From positions 817,001 to 881,000 of the forward strand of contig JAEMWC010000280.1 of NCBI GenBank assembly GCA_016490735.1: a stretch of 64,000 nt of DNA. The letters are read 5' to 3'. The position numbers and the translations under genes were made by a program. Under the pieces are notes generated by a model. That model had not been told where the DNA came from. It saw nothing but the letters and a program-made list of their open reading frames with translations, and did no database searches. Origin of the DNA: Pachyseris speciosa. Its lineage: Eukaryota; Cnidaria; Anthozoa; Scleractinia; Pachyseridae. Every line of letters begins with the position of its first letter. Position 1 is the first letter of the stretch. Of the stretch, positions 1-9,925 are shown in pieces.

Positions 1-526
1 ATAGCTTTTCATTTCCTGTGTAGCATGTTTAAACTCCATGTCCGTAACCCGATTATCATCAAGAGCCTTGGAAACAAAGGTATTTATTGTGTGATGCCTT
101 GCAACGGCCAAAGCACTCAATCTGCTGTGCTTGTTAACTATCGTTTCAAACCATTTGTTAACACCAGTCAAAACGGTGGAAACCGCACCGCAAACACCTC
201 CCACAACACCGAAGAGGAACACTGACCACGACTCCAACCCCTGTCAGTGCAGAGGCGACCGCTCCAGAAGACAGAGCCGTTGTTGCAACTCCAAGACTGG
301 CAACAACATAGCTGCAGGCTTTTTGAGCCTTTTTGTATTTTTTCAGCACAACTCTGTAGTGCTCCGCCTCATCAGAAATCTGTTTTTCAATTTTGCTGAG
401 CTCAGTCAGCCGGAAAGTTTCGGCATTGGGAAGATTGGGATTTAGCTGCGTATACTGCTGTTCTGCAACGCTTTCGGGTGGAGCAGATGCCACAGTGGCA
501 AATGGCAAGACATCCTCATCCGGCAT
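1..526 (-). pseudogene. Polinton-associated hypothetical protein, frameshifted, runs off window edge
   Basis: The reading frame opens at 526 and runs about 100 codons before a frame break near 210-225. The continuation in another frame stays open to position 1, so the C-terminus lies outside the window. The first third is acidic and charged, with a helix-prone stretch (SKIEKQISDEAEHYR). An Ala/Gly/Val-rich hydrophobic segment follows at roughly residues 70-105 and looks membrane-associated. The shifted continuation is again charged and helical. I recognise the layout as a recurrent Polinton-linked protein of unknown function in cnidarian genomes. It is the outermost gene of a minus-strand pair with the penton-like gene that follows. 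No catalytic motif is visible. Confidence 0.5.
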
Positions 527-564
527 GATATAATTAGTCGAAATTTTTTTTCTTTAAATTAACA

Positions 565-1217
565 TCAACTCAAAGTGAAGCGTTTGTTCGCGAAAATCAA
601 ACAGTTCTCCATTTTCATCTTTGACTGAGTCACACTGTAAACCTGTTCGCCCGTCGAAGCGGCACGAAATGCTTGCTGTTCGGGCGCACGATAGTTTATT
701 GTTTCGAAAGCCTCTCCCACAATGTCAAATTTTGCAAGCAGGTTTGTTTTTTCCGCATTCAACAAATTTTGGTCCCGGTCGACCAAATCGCAGTACACAA
801 AGAAAACACTTGGAACTTTGAGCTTTGAAATAAATGCATCCATCTCAAGGCGCCAAGGGACGCCAAGAAAATCTTGCAATTTTTGGGAAAACTGAAGTTT
901 TTTGCTTTCAGGATTTTTGATTACCACAGCGCCGGCGAGGCTGTTTGTCTCGGCGGTTACTTTGGCGTTGAGTTGTGTAAAAATAGAATTAAGAGTTTTT
1001 GCCAGACCTTTGGGAGTGTAATGCCCCGGAGGAAAGCCTTTTGTAGACAAAGTTTGATCGTGGGCATTTAACAACCAAATTCTCTCAGCCACTGTCACAT
1101 CAAGCCACGAATTGCAAAGCGAGCAGGAAATAAACCGGACATAATCGGCTTTCGGAACCGGCTTGTCAAAAAAGACGTGCAGGGGTTTTCAGTTGTGGAA
1201 ATGGTGATCACAACCAT
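565..1217 (-). pseudogene. Penton-like minor capsid protein of element A, frameshifted
   Basis: The start is taken at 1217. One frame break near 1175-1185 separates the first dozen codons from a long open stretch ending at 565. Visible signatures are RFISCSLCNSW near the N-terminus, a PPGHYTPKGLAKTL segment, and a C-terminal FFVYCDLVDRDQ block. The pattern (SCSLYNSW-like, PGHYT, YCDLV) matches a family of Polinton capsid-associated proteins that I would place with the penton/minor capsid. Element B carries a divergent counterpart at 28,295-29,027. The gene is divergent from the plus-strand gene at 1,244, with only about 27 bases between the two starts. The structural role is inferred from family and context. 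Confidence 0.55.
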
Positions 1218-1218
1218 T

Positions 1219-1231
1219 TATTTAAGCGCAC
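1219..1231. promoter_or_regulatory. TATA-like motif between divergent element A genes
   Basis: The 13-mer TATTTAAGCGCAC lies in the 27-base gap between two divergent gene starts (1217 minus, 1244 plus). The identical 13-mer recurs at 18,461-18,473 near the left end of element B. It looks like a compact TATA-type core promoter, but the gap is too short for a conventional leader. The ten-base core TATTTAAGCG also turns up in an unrelated MITE near 49,180 and 49,490, which weakens the case. Confidence 0.3.
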
Positions 1232-1243
1232 ATTAACATTCGA

Positions 1244-1900
1244 TTGAAATATCACCTCTTTCATAAGATAGCAAATCTTTTGCAGTGGATCCAAACACCA
1301 GTGGCCCGCCAAATTTCAAAAACAGCTGAGGATAAGGCCTGGGCCTCTTTTCTCGCGAAATTCCCGAATGCCGACAAGAGCAAATTTGTCCCGCAAACTG
1401 ACCTTACCGATAACCTTAAGGCAACAGCTGAAATTTATTTCAAAGCTGGGCCAGATTATCTGAAAAGCGTTTTCGGTTCAGACAAAAAATATTGGTTTCG
1501 AGCAATGAAGGTGGCACTGGGAATGCAACCAAATAGCGGGTTTCCATTCCAGCTTTCAGCTGTTTCAGGGCGCCCGCCGCAGGCAATCCCACCGGTCGAT
1601 TTCACAGAAAAAAATTCAATCGCAGATTGGCGAAACACTGAACAATTTGCAAAAAATTTACGTTACACCCACAGACTTTTTCACAACACAGTGCAGGCAG
1701 ATTTTGAAAGACACACAGATCACATTCAGAGTATCAAAAGTTGTCAGAAAATGGCTTGGCGGCCCACACATGGGGTTTTGGCCACAAGAGCTTAACTTTG
1801 CACTTTGGTGTGCAACAACAAGTTGCGGGGTTTCCAGGGATATTTTGACCGGCGACGTTTTGGGTAATGCTACAGGATCAACCTGTGGTTCTTTACATAC
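1244..1900 (+). pseudogene. Polinton-associated hypothetical protein, frameshifted and truncated
   Basis: An open frame runs from 1244 to 1795. The better continuation switches frame around 1700-1745 (VVRKWLGGPHMGFWPQELNF, then ALWCATTSCGVSR) and degrades after about 1860, where it overlaps the end of the minus-strand coiled-coil gene. The first 150 residues are amphipathic and charged, with no obvious membrane segment. The NLRYTHRLFHN and WPQELNFALWCATT blocks are distinctive; I associate them with a conserved Polinton gene of unknown role. It is likely a structural or late gene by position, but the sequence does not show this. Confidence 0.45.
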
Positions 1901-3220
1901 ATCTTTACCAGATGTGTGTGCTCAGCCAGAAAACCGATGGCCTGGCCGGCAGTTTTGAAAAGGAAAGAAACAATCGAATCAATCAGGCCGGGCAGAAGCG
2001 AAGCTGTTTTTTGGCCGATTTCTTTCAGCCCGTTTCCCAATCCTTTCCCGAGGGCTTTCAAAGAGTTGGTAATCGCGCCAATCACAGCTCCAATCGTCAC
2101 ACCAGCCGCGAGAACGATTGCTGTCACGGTCACTCCACATTTTTTGATCCTTTGATCCCCTCACAAAGCGGAAGAGCCCCTTCTCTTTCCTCAATCTGTG
2201 TTTGCAAGCGCTCGAGCTCCTCGGTTCTTTCGGCCACACTGTCTTCCGCGGCTTGTTTGTCAGAAGGGGAGGCGTCTGGATCATCGATTATTGCCTGGTC
2301 TTTCTCGTTTTGGCGCTGAATCTCAGCTTCTTGTTCATTCAGATCATCAAGGGTTTTTGTGTCATTGAGCTCCCGTTCAAGTTAGAGCGTTTCTTGTATT
2401 TTCTTTATCTTCAAGGCTTGCCCTGATTTGGCCGACCCTGGTTTTTTCTTGTGCTATTTGCCGCGCCCGTTGCCTCACCTGTTTTTCCAAAGCAGCCACC
2501 TCTTTTTTCCCGTTTTCAAAATCTTCTCGATAGTTTTTGACCCGCTGCTGCAGCTCGCGCAATTCCGATTCGTTTTCGACGTTCGATTCCCCGAGTTCAT
2601 CAATCTTTGCTTGAGTTCGTTCGATTCTTATTCTCAGATCTTTTGCTTCTTATGCTGCTTTTTCTTTTTGTGCATTCAACCGTTCAGCATCTTTAAGTTG
2701 TTTTTTTTTCTGCCTCTCTCAGGCTCTACCGGTTTTGTCTTATTTCTTCATTATCTTGAGAAATCAGAGATTCAGCTTCTGGCCCAAGGCTTGTTTTGAA
2801 CTTGTCTGTAAATTTTTGGAGAAAGCCGCTGCCATCTTTTTTGAAAATTTCAGTTTCACCGCTTTTCGAACCCAATGAGACAATTTTTGACTCATTTCCG
2901 GGTTTTTTGCTGAATCTAATAGGACCTAATTTTGCTTGGGGTAACCTTTTTTTGATGAAAGTTCTTGCTCTTTCAAGCAGAGCAGGTTTGTCATCTTGAT
3001 TAGTGAAACCCCCAAGTGAAGGAATGTCGTCGATCCTCCAATAGCTCTCATCATAAGATGTGTCTGGCAGCCCACTCGTTTCGTGCAAATGCGTTCGCAT
3101 TTGAATTTCTTCGCCACCATGATATGGTATAGATGTGGCGTCTGGTTGAAAGGGCTGTGTTCTATTGATTTCCTGCCTATCGCCGTCATCGTCTTTCTTT
3201 GATAAAATGGGGTCCTCCAT
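1870..3220 (-). pseudogene. Coiled-coil protein with C-terminal hydrophobic domain, multiply broken
   Basis: Reading from 3220 the N-terminal part (to about 2726) is soluble, acidic and ordered (EDPILSKKDDDGD start). It then passes through several frames into a long Glu/Arg/Gln-rich coiled coil (for example QQRVKNYREDFENGKKE near 2540 and ELERLQTQIEEREG near 2200). It ends in a hydrophobic block of Gly/Ala/Ile/Leu residues (about 2130-1910), including LLPGLIDSIVSFLFKTAGQA. The order acidic head, coiled coil, Gly-rich amphipathic or transmembrane tail is characteristic of a Polinton protein in cnidarians whose role is unknown. At least three frame breaks and a disrupted C-terminus make it a pseudogene. 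It lies back to back with the capsid gene at 3,308. Confidence 0.55.
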
Positions 3221-3307
3221 TTCCAGATCATACCCACCTTTCGCTATTGCGTATTAATATCCCTCAAATTTATTTTCAATTGAACTTTTCAACTCCGGGT
3301 TATAGTC

Positions 3308-4283
3308 ATGGCCGCTGTGGAAGTAAACCTTTGGCCAACGCACCAAGAGAAAAAAGCCGGCGCAATGAAAGCCGGACGCCCGGTCAAGCGCATCACCTTT
3401 GATCGAAGCGAAGCCAGCCCCGGAGAAACTCTTTATGTTACAGCTCCCAATCGGGGACAAGAAGGCGTCGCCTTGGAAAACAAGCTGGAAAAGGTTATCG
3501 GGAAAAATACCGAATCAAGCTGGACCACCAGATTCTGACCGACCACGACCAGTTTTTTATCCACAAGCTCTTTACAACGACTTGTGTTCGAGCTGACCCT
3601 TGCGGCAGCAAAACAGGCTGTGAGGGGTTCAGACACCACGAAACTTGTCTACAAGCTGAAAAACATCCAGCTCGAGTACGAAATGGTCCGAAGTAAATCT
3701 CTGGCTGACGAGGCGCACAGCGCTTATTCCGCCGGCAAGGAATTCTATTATGACCACATTGTGAGGGACAAAATGGTGACCTTCAACAGAGCCACGGACG
3801 CCAGACTCAACATAAAAGTCACCCCACAGTGAAAATCCCTAAAAGGCCTTCTTCTCCTCTTTGTTGAGCCTTACACTGCGGGCGCAAGGGACTCAGTAAA
3901 TTATTTCAATCCCGACCTGACAAAGGTCAGCATCACGATCGATGGCGTTCCCAACATGGTTTTCAGCTATGGGATTGAAGGCAAGGACATGTGGGAGGAA
4001 GCCAGCCGCTTCTTTAGCGGGCCAAAAAAAATCGGCAGGGCGGAGCCACATGAGTGTATCGAAGTGTTATGACAACAGGTTCGGGCTGTTGATCGATTTG
4101 CGCTCCATGTCGGATCAAGCGATGCACGGCAGCGGCACGCGCCTCGTGAACAGCACAGATGGGGTTCAGCTTGAACTTGAGCGGGACACCGGCGGCTCGG
4201 GCACCGTTAACTGCTACATCTTCTTTATCAGCGACGTACAGTTAAGTCTGTTGGGCAGGCAATTGGAATCTGTGCAATACTAA
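3308..4283 (+). pseudogene. Candidate major capsid protein (MCP-A) of element A, degraded
   Basis: Three consecutive open pieces (3308-3538, 3584-3832, 3942-4283) read as one gene broken by single-base shifts and an internal deletion. Visible landmarks are PGETLYV near the N-terminus, GSDTTKLVYKLKNIQLEYEM in the middle, and KFGLLIDLRSM-like plus MHGSGTRLVN blocks followed by a QLESVQY C-terminus. The C-terminal pattern resembles the second jelly roll of double-jelly-roll capsid proteins of adintovirus/Polinton type. It is shorter than expected because the middle is deleted. The packaging ATPase follows 20 bases downstream, a typical capsid-ATPase neighbourhood. Element B has an unrelated-looking MCP candidate at 33,205. 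Confidence 0.55.
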
Positions 4284-4303
4284 TATATCCACCAAAAGGC
4301 AAC

Positions 4304-4869
4304 ATGAACCTGGATAACATTCCGTTCAACGCTCTCATATTTGGGCCAACAAATTCAGGCAAAACATGGGGGCCCTTTCCGCGGCAAATTTGACTTTATA
4401 ATGCTCATCTGCCCGACGTTCGCGCACAACAAGACCCTCTTCGGGTTTAGGGAAAATTATCCGCGGGTAGATGTGATAATTTGCGAGTAGCACCAGGTGG
4501 AACTTTGGTTGAAGATCGTTACCATTGCTTTTGAGGGCACCAACACCCTCATCATCCTCGACGACTGCGCAGCCTCGAAAGAGGTAAAAAAGCGCACAGG
4601 GCAGCTGGTGCATCTCGCCTTTTCAGCAATGCACATCGGCATCAGCGTTTGGGTGCTGACCCAAAAGTATACCAGCATCACAACGTCTTTTCGGGAAAAC
4701 ATTGCGACGGTTGTTCTTTTTTACAACTCCTCGGCCAAGACCACGGAGGCCATCTTTGATGACTATGCAGGCGATCAAAAGTATGATTTCAAAGCTGAAA
4801 GAGCGAAAATTTTCTTTTTTTGTTTTCTCTCTTCGGCACCCCTTCGGAGTCCAGTTGAATTCCCGATAG
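4304..4869 (+). pseudogene. DNA-packaging ATPase (FtsK/A32-like), element A copy, broken
   Basis: The start ATG at 4304 opens on a Walker A motif, GPTNSGKT, within the first 20 residues. Walker B is visible as TLIILDDCAAS (about 4537-4570). A sensor-like segment WVLTQKYTSI follows. These fit the FtsK/HerA-type genome-packaging ATPases of Polintons and related viruses. Disruptions are a frame break with likely loss of about ten codons just after Walker A (near 4371), an in-frame TAG at 4488-4490 and a frame break near 4800 before the natural end at 4869. The enzyme would pump DNA into the preformed capsid. It is the downstream neighbour of MCP-A. Confidence 0.75.
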
Positions 4870-4905
4870 CGTTCACCGAATTAAGAAAAAAACTTATATG
4901 TTACC

Positions 4906-5237
4906 ATGGAGTGGGTAGAAAACTACATCTCCAACAACAGCGAAGAAGCTGGTTTAATTACGCAAAATTTAGGGACCATTTGGCGGAAACGTTTTCTTAT
5001 GATGGTGGGGACGACGAAAGGGTTCTTAAAATGCTCGAAGAGCCACACAAATCTACCAAATTTGTAAAAATCATAACAATTCTCGAAAATTTTGCTTGTT
5101 TCCCAGATGTTAAGTGTAGAATGGAGATGTTGAAAACCATTGAAAAGCTCCAAACAACCGATGAGGATATTGACATAACGAAAGAAGATTGGTGGATAGA
5201 GACTCACCGCAAACATGCAACCCCAAATAAAAAATAA
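4906..5237 (+). pseudogene. Small hypothetical protein of element A, one frameshift
   Basis: The likely start is the ATG at 4906. After about 15 codons a frame break near 4950 moves into a frame open to 5237. The product would be roughly 110 residues, charged and helical (for example FRDHLAETF and MLEEPHKSTKF), with no membrane segment or recognisable motif. It sits 36 bases after the ATPase and 15 bases before the next gene, on the same strand, as expected of a compact viral gene block. I do not recognise a function. Confidence 0.45.
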
Positions 5238-5251
5238 AAGTTGAAGTATAG

Positions 5252-5824
5252 ATGGCAGAAGGGGAACTTTTAACAGCAGAAGTTATGAACATGCTGGAAG
5301 CAGAGGCGTCAGTCATGCCAGCTGATGGTGTTTTGAATTTGGCAACCTCAGGTCCTGACATCCCCGATCTCCGTGAGCAGCTGGCAGTGTTGGTGTCGAC
5401 GGGGAAGGCCAAGGATGCCATCGACGTGCAGTTGACACACGAACCGGTGAGGCGCTTCACCGACAATGAGTTTGAAAAGTATTTCAAAAGGTACGAAACG
5501 TACGTGGGCTCAAAGACAACCGAGAGCTTGATCGACAGCTGCATTTTTCTTGTGACCAAAGTCGCCGGGTTGTTCGTCAACATCAAAGACGTTGAGGCTT
5601 ACCAAAAAGAACTCAAAGAAGACTACATTTTTGGAAAAGAGCTCTCCAACCTGGCTGGCAATCTTGCTTTGAAGTGCGGCCGGTGGCTTGCTTTGGCCAA
5701 CGCTGGGCTGATCACCACAAAACACATTGATTTTAAACCAGACCCTGTAACGCATGAGGTGGTGACGCATGTATATAAAAATGGTGCTGAACAAAATACT
5801 GAGAAACCCTCAACAACTGCTTAA
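5252..5824 (+). CDS. Intact hypothetical Polinton protein, 190 residues
   Basis: An uninterrupted frame of 190 codons starts at 5252, 15 bases after the previous stop. The protein is acidic at the N-terminus, then helical, with a conserved-looking FEKYFKRYETYVGSKTTESL block (about residues 71-90) followed by a hydrophobic helix (LIDSCIFLVTKVAGLFV). A second mildly hydrophobic segment (LKCGRWLALANAGLIT) lies near residue 155. It resembles a recurrent unnamed gene of cnidarian Polintons. It is one of only two long intact genes in element A. Function is unknown. Confidence 0.55.
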   Translation: MAEGELLTAEVMNMLEAEASVMPADGVLNLATSGPDIPDLREQLAVLVSTGKAKDAIDVQLTHEPVRRFTDNEFEKYFKRYETYVGSKTTESLIDSCIFLVTKVAGLFVNIKDVEAYQKELKEDYIFGKELSNLAGNLALKCGRWLALANAGLITTKHIDFKPDPVTHEVVTHVYKNGAEQNTEKPSTTA

Positions 5825-5920
5825 TAAATACTGACAATTACAAAGCAACTGCTGACTATTTTTGCTTGCTCAGTATATCGCCGACAAATTAAACTTTTCG
5901 TCTGTTAGAATATCTTCACA

Positions 5921-6424
5921 ATGTCGGCTGAACAATCTGAAGCACCGGGTGGTGGCGAAACACAGGCAAAACAACCCCCGCAACCGTTCAATGGACAACT
6001 TACTTCACCAGCTCCAACCACACAGCGCCAAAAAAATCCCAAGCGAGTGGCTGCGGGCAAGGTGGTGGCTGAAAGAACAAGGCTGACGCGCGAAGCGCAG
6101 AAAAAAGCAGCGGCAGAGGCCGCTGTCATAATTGCAAATAACAACTCTAAAAAAGCGGAAGAAAACTTTGCAACTGAAAATGCAACACCCGACTCGGAGC
6201 AAGAGAGTTCTTCCAAAAAATCAGGTTATTCTTTTGATAAATTACTTCCTTTCTTTGGGCTTATTGTTGGGGCTCCTGGCGTTTATTATCAGCGTGAACC
6301 GTTAAAAACGAGGTTTAAGTCTTGGGACCCAGGAAAGAAGGAAAGCGCCCCGAGCCCTCCTGTTCCCAGCGAGCCCGTTCCTGAAATGCCACAGAGGAAA
6401 AAAGGGATCAGGCATATGGAATAA
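5921..6424 (+). CDS. Intact Lys/Ala-rich single-span protein, 167 residues
   Basis: The frame is open from 5921 to 6424. The N-terminal 100 residues are Pro/Gln-rich then strongly Lys/Arg/Ala-rich (AAGKVVAERTRLTREAQKKA). A hydrophobic segment (LLPFFGLIVGAPGVYY, about residues 107-122) and a Pro-rich basic tail ending in KKGIRHME follow. The layout suggests a small type II-like membrane or DNA-associated virion protein. I recognise the pattern from other cnidarian Polintons, but no function is established to my knowledge. It lies 97 bases after the preceding gene, in a short AT-rich gap. Confidence 0.5.
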   Translation: MSAEQSEAPGGGETQAKQPPQPFNGQLTSPAPTTQRQKNPKRVAAGKVVAERTRLTREAQKKAAAEAAVIIANNNSKKAEENFATENATPDSEQESSSKKSGYSFDKLLPFFGLIVGAPGVYYQREPLKTRFKSWDPGKKESAPSPPVPSEPVPEMPQRKKGIRHME

Positions 6425-6431
6425 TTTTCTA

Positions 6432-6700
6432 TTGAAAGTTTGCCACCAGTATTTACACAGTAAGAGGCGGATCACTTCGGAAACTCTCTTCGAGTTTTGT
6501 TTATATTATTGTAGTACCTATGTTATCTTTCAGGTTGTTTCAAAATCCCTTGAATTTGTAAGGGATATAAGAAATAACACCAACTACAGAATTGATATGC
6601 AGCGCCGTGAACTAAGGAATTACTGGAAGCTGAAGAAAGGGCCGCTGAAGAAAGTAACTCTGAAAAAAGTGTCTTTGAAGATGAGTGCACAGGATAATTT
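6432..6700 (+). pseudogene. Possible small charged protein of element A, frameshifted
   Basis: A frame opens at 6432, right after the previous stop. Its middle (SLEFVRDIRNNTNYRIDMQRREL) looks like real coding sequence. Near 6615-6625 the more plausible continuation moves to another frame that is rich in Glu/Ser and stops near 6700. I cannot name it. It may be a degraded short gene between the Lys-rich protein and the next small membrane protein. The evidence is codon appearance and position only. Confidence 0.25.
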
Positions 6701-6737
6701 TCATATTAAACTTTTTCAACTTTTTATATTACTTGCC

Positions 6738-6960
6738 ATGTCTGACAATCAGCTTGTCAAAACGATAATGGATGTAGCGACTCTCACCAGCCTCGTTGCT
6801 GGTATCGGTTGGGTCGCGAAAAAGGGTTGTGAAAGAGAATTTCACATCTGACCTCTGCAGTAATTTTATGAACTATCTGCAATTCACTGCCGTTACGGCG
6901 GGCGTCATCGCGCTCAAACGGTATCTCGAGGACAAAAAAATACTTCCCGCCAACGTTTGA
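6738..6960 (+). pseudogene. Small membrane protein of element A, frameshifted
   Basis: The ATG at 6738 opens a frame with a hydrophobic helix (MDVATLTSLVAGIGWVAKKG). A frame break near 6830 leads into a second hydrophobic helix (NYLQFTAVTAGVIALKRYL) and a stop at 6958-6960. The product would be about 72 residues with two membrane segments and a basic end. This resembles a viroporin-like or capsid-lumen small protein that recurs next to Polinton integrase genes in cnidarians. The role is not known. Confidence 0.45.
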
Positions 6961-7010
6961 ATTTCCCACCCAAAGGTGGGTGTTTTGAAAAATGGGGTCT
7001 AATATATACC

Positions 7011-7321
7011 ATGGCAACGATTGCGATTATGGTTGGTGGAGCGATTCTCGGCGCACCCGGCTCCTTGACTGGGTCCAGACAAACGCGCAAATCAAAGCGC
7101 AGGCCAAGCAAAACTTCCCCAACACCGACTACGCTTTCAAACTTTATAACCAGGCACATCCCAACCAACTTATGGCTCCGCTGAGAGAGCCCAAGTTCTC
7201 TGATTTCTACCAGCCGAGCGAGCAGCAAAAAAGGGCGAGCTCATTTTTTGTGGCGCCGGGGATCTTGCTAGGGCTTTGCTGCTTTTCGTTTCCTTTGACG
7301 TTTTATGAAATCCTTTTGTAA
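7011..7321 (+). pseudogene. Small membrane-anchored protein upstream of integrase, frameshifted
   Basis: The start at 7011 gives a hydrophobic N-terminus (MATIAIMVGGAILG). A frame break around 7060 leads into a hydrophilic stretch containing NTDYAFKLYNQAHPNQ and KFSDFYQPSEQQK, then a hydrophobic C-terminal segment to a stop at 7319-7321. The stop codon shares a base with the integrase start (TAATG). This tight overlap supports both genes being real parts of one transcription unit. Function is unknown; the two-ended hydrophobic layout suggests membrane insertion. Confidence 0.45.
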
Positions 7322-8168
7322 TGGACGCCAAACTCGCAAAGGTTTATTACAGCCCAGGGGACTACTGGAAGGGACTAGCCGCAATCAAGAAACTTGCTGA
7401 AGCTGCAAAGGTATCTGAAGACGCCGCAAAAAAGTGGCTGATCTAGCTGGCGATTTGGCAGATATATCTTCCAGCGCCGCGTCGCATTCCTCGGCCGAAG
7501 TTCGATGTTTTCACCCCCAACAAGGTGCACCAAGCTGACCTTCTCTTTTTGCCGCATGACAAACTTCCCCGCAGGCGCAAAGTTTACAAGTACGCTGTGA
7601 CAGTTGTCGACGTGGCCAGCCGTTACAAAGAGGCTGAACCTTTGACCTCGAAAAACTCTGACGAGGTCGCCGAGGCGTTTCGCCAAATTTACAAACGCTC
7701 GCCTCTGAAATGGCCGCAAATGCTGCAAGTTGACCCCGGGCCCGAATTCATGGGTGCTGTCACGAAAGAGATGGAAAACCACGACGCGGGCACCCAGAAA
7801 TTCACCGCGACCAGGCCGTTGTTGAGCGTTTCAACCGTACCCTGGCTGAGCGCTTGTTTGGCCACCAGTACGCCGTTGAAATGCTTCTGCCGGAAGGTCA
7901 GCTGTCTGTCGCGTGGGTGAAACGGCTTCCAGAAGTTGTTGCAGCCTTTGTCCGCTACCTTTACCAACCTGGCGAGTTGGAGGGCGGCACAAAAAGGGCC
8001 ACAGATCCTGTTTGGTCTTTGAAAATATTCAAAATTGAAAAAACTGTCATGAAACTTGACACGCCTGTTTTGTAATATTTGCACCACGGACCCAAACGCA
8101 GTTTCGTGCGCGAACAGTTGTTGGTTGTCCCCCCAAACACGGGGCTATCCTCCGAAGGCCTCATCTAA
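7321..8168 (+). pseudogene. Retrovirus-type (rve) integrase of element A, broken
   Basis: The gene starts at 7321 and reads to a TAA at 8166-8168. The rve core is visible: first catalytic Asp in HQADLLFLP (about 7528), second in QVDPGPEFMG (about 7730), and the Glu in VVERFNRTLAERL (about 7820). Disruptions are TAG at 7444-7446, a frame break near 7785-7800 and TAA at 8073-8075. A C-terminal basic segment (HHGPKRSFVREQLLVV) follows the last stop. Polinton integrases insert the element with short target duplications. The gene converges on polB with only a few bases between the two ends. Confidence 0.8.
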
Positions 8169-8170
8169 CA

Positions 8171-9925
8171 GCTCCATGATGCCGGTCATTTCTGCATCAG
8201 TCGGTGTGGGATTGTATCCGAAGGCGAGTGTGTTGACCCCATCCTCTGTTATCCATCTTTTTCAATCAAACGCAGAAAGAGAAGTCTATTTCACGCTCAT
8301 GCCGAAGATGTGGTGTCCTTCGCTCCGAAGAATGTTCATTCCATGTGTCAGCTGCTTCTTGCCGAATAGCGTTTCTTTGTACAGCTTGCGCAGGATTTCC
8401 TTTCTGACCACGTTCTCTTTTTTTTTTGGCTCTTTCCATGTTTTTTCGTCGGCTCTGATGATTAAATACATCTTTGGCCGCAAACAGACACACTCAGCGA
8501 TTGGGTCCCTGCACCCTCATCTTTCATTTTTCCCAGAACCTTTTTATTGTCTTCTGAAAACAACGGGTGGTCTTTCGGGTAATCGCTTGTGTCGAAGTAA
8601 TGATGGCCAAGACATCCATCGGCGCCCATGTCTTTGTAAATGTCGTCTGTTTGGATTTCGAGCAGGAAGCTGTCCGTGTCAGTGTATAAAAGCTCGCATT
8701 TTTGCCCGTATTGCTTTTTCAAGACGTTGTAGAAGACGTCGTAAATCAACAACTTGCTGTTTTCCAGATCGTCATCCCCGTGTAAACGGACTTGTTGAGG
8801 CACAGCTTGCTTTTGTGCATGCTGATCCCGGCGAGATCGTTCGCGAAGAACTCGTGCCTTGAGTACAGGGGGTTTGCAATCAGTTTCCTGAGCTTGGTTG
8901 TTTCGTGGCTGCGCACAAGTTTCACATCTGTGCGGTTGCGCAAGTTTTCCATGGTTTTCCCGAGTACAGAGTTGTTCATCAGCTTGTAGAAGTCTTTTTC
9001 GAACGTGCTTTTGGCATTTTTTCTGAACTCGGTGTTCATCATGATGTAAGGCTCCATCCAGCGTTTTTGTTCGAGCTCCAACACTCTGTGGACTTTCTTC
9101 AGCCTCATGCCCTGCTCCAGATAAAACTGTAGGTTGCGAAAGTGCACCACGTAGTTCTTTTTGTCCTGCAACGTCAGCAAGAGCTTTTTGCAGTCTGGTG
9201 GGTTGAGATGGAGGTCGTTAATCAGCTTCTTCTGATAGACGGAAAGCCATTCTTTTTTCACGACCTTTTTCTCGGGTGCAAGGGGATAACTTTTGTGCTC
9301 TTCGTGGATCAAGTGGATCAAGATCAAGCCTTTTTTCCCGTTTTGTTTTATTTCAAGGATTTCGTCCTCTGACGGATGCCAACCGCTCCACTTGAATTTC
9401 CCCACGAGAAGCGTCCCGCTCATGGCCCAGCCGTACAGGTTGTTGGCGTCGAGATCCATGATGAAGGTGGTTGGTTTCGAAGTCCGGCACCAGAGGATTT
9501 TTGGCTTTGGCGTGCCTTTTGCTGACCATTGAGATGCCTCCGCGCATCCCCCGCTCCACGAAGAGGTGCATGTCGATGTCGGTGAGGAGCTCCAGCTCGA
9601 TCCCCGTCTTTTTCAGGAGAGCGTCCCACGACAGGCCAGGAGAGGTGTAATAGTGTGCGGGGTCTAGGCCGTACTGCTTCTGGCAAATGTCGCGGAAGTT
9701 TTCGAAAACGTCAGCCAAAAGCGCAACGTCTGTTTTCACATAAAGGTCGTGGTAGTCGCCGAGGGTTTTGCACCCGAACGTTTCCCAGACTTTATTTGTG
9801 TGTGCGAAGTCTTCGTCTGAGATGTGTTCGCCGGCCAGCTTGCTGAAGAAGAGTTCTTTGGCTGGAAGGCTTGTTTCGGAAAACTTGACCCACAAGTCCA
9901 TGTACTCATAGGGGTGAGGATACTT
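8171..9925 (-). pseudogene. polB: Protein-primed DNA polymerase B, C-terminal half (element A)
   Basis: This is the 3' half of the polB split by the retrozyme and LINE. Motifs in order are Exo III-type YHDLYVKTDVALLADVFE (about 9750), polymerase motif A DLDANNLYGWAM (about 9455), motif B around [11 protein letters not shown] (about 8970), and motif C YTDTDSF (about 8690). The gene is inactive: frame breaks lie near 9460-9480, 8780 and 8500, and in-frame stops near 8285 and 8262 precede the natural end next to the integrase stop. The first recognisable residues are PHPYEYMDLW at 9925. The segment expected between this and the N-terminal half (several tens of residues) is missing. Confidence 0.8.
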
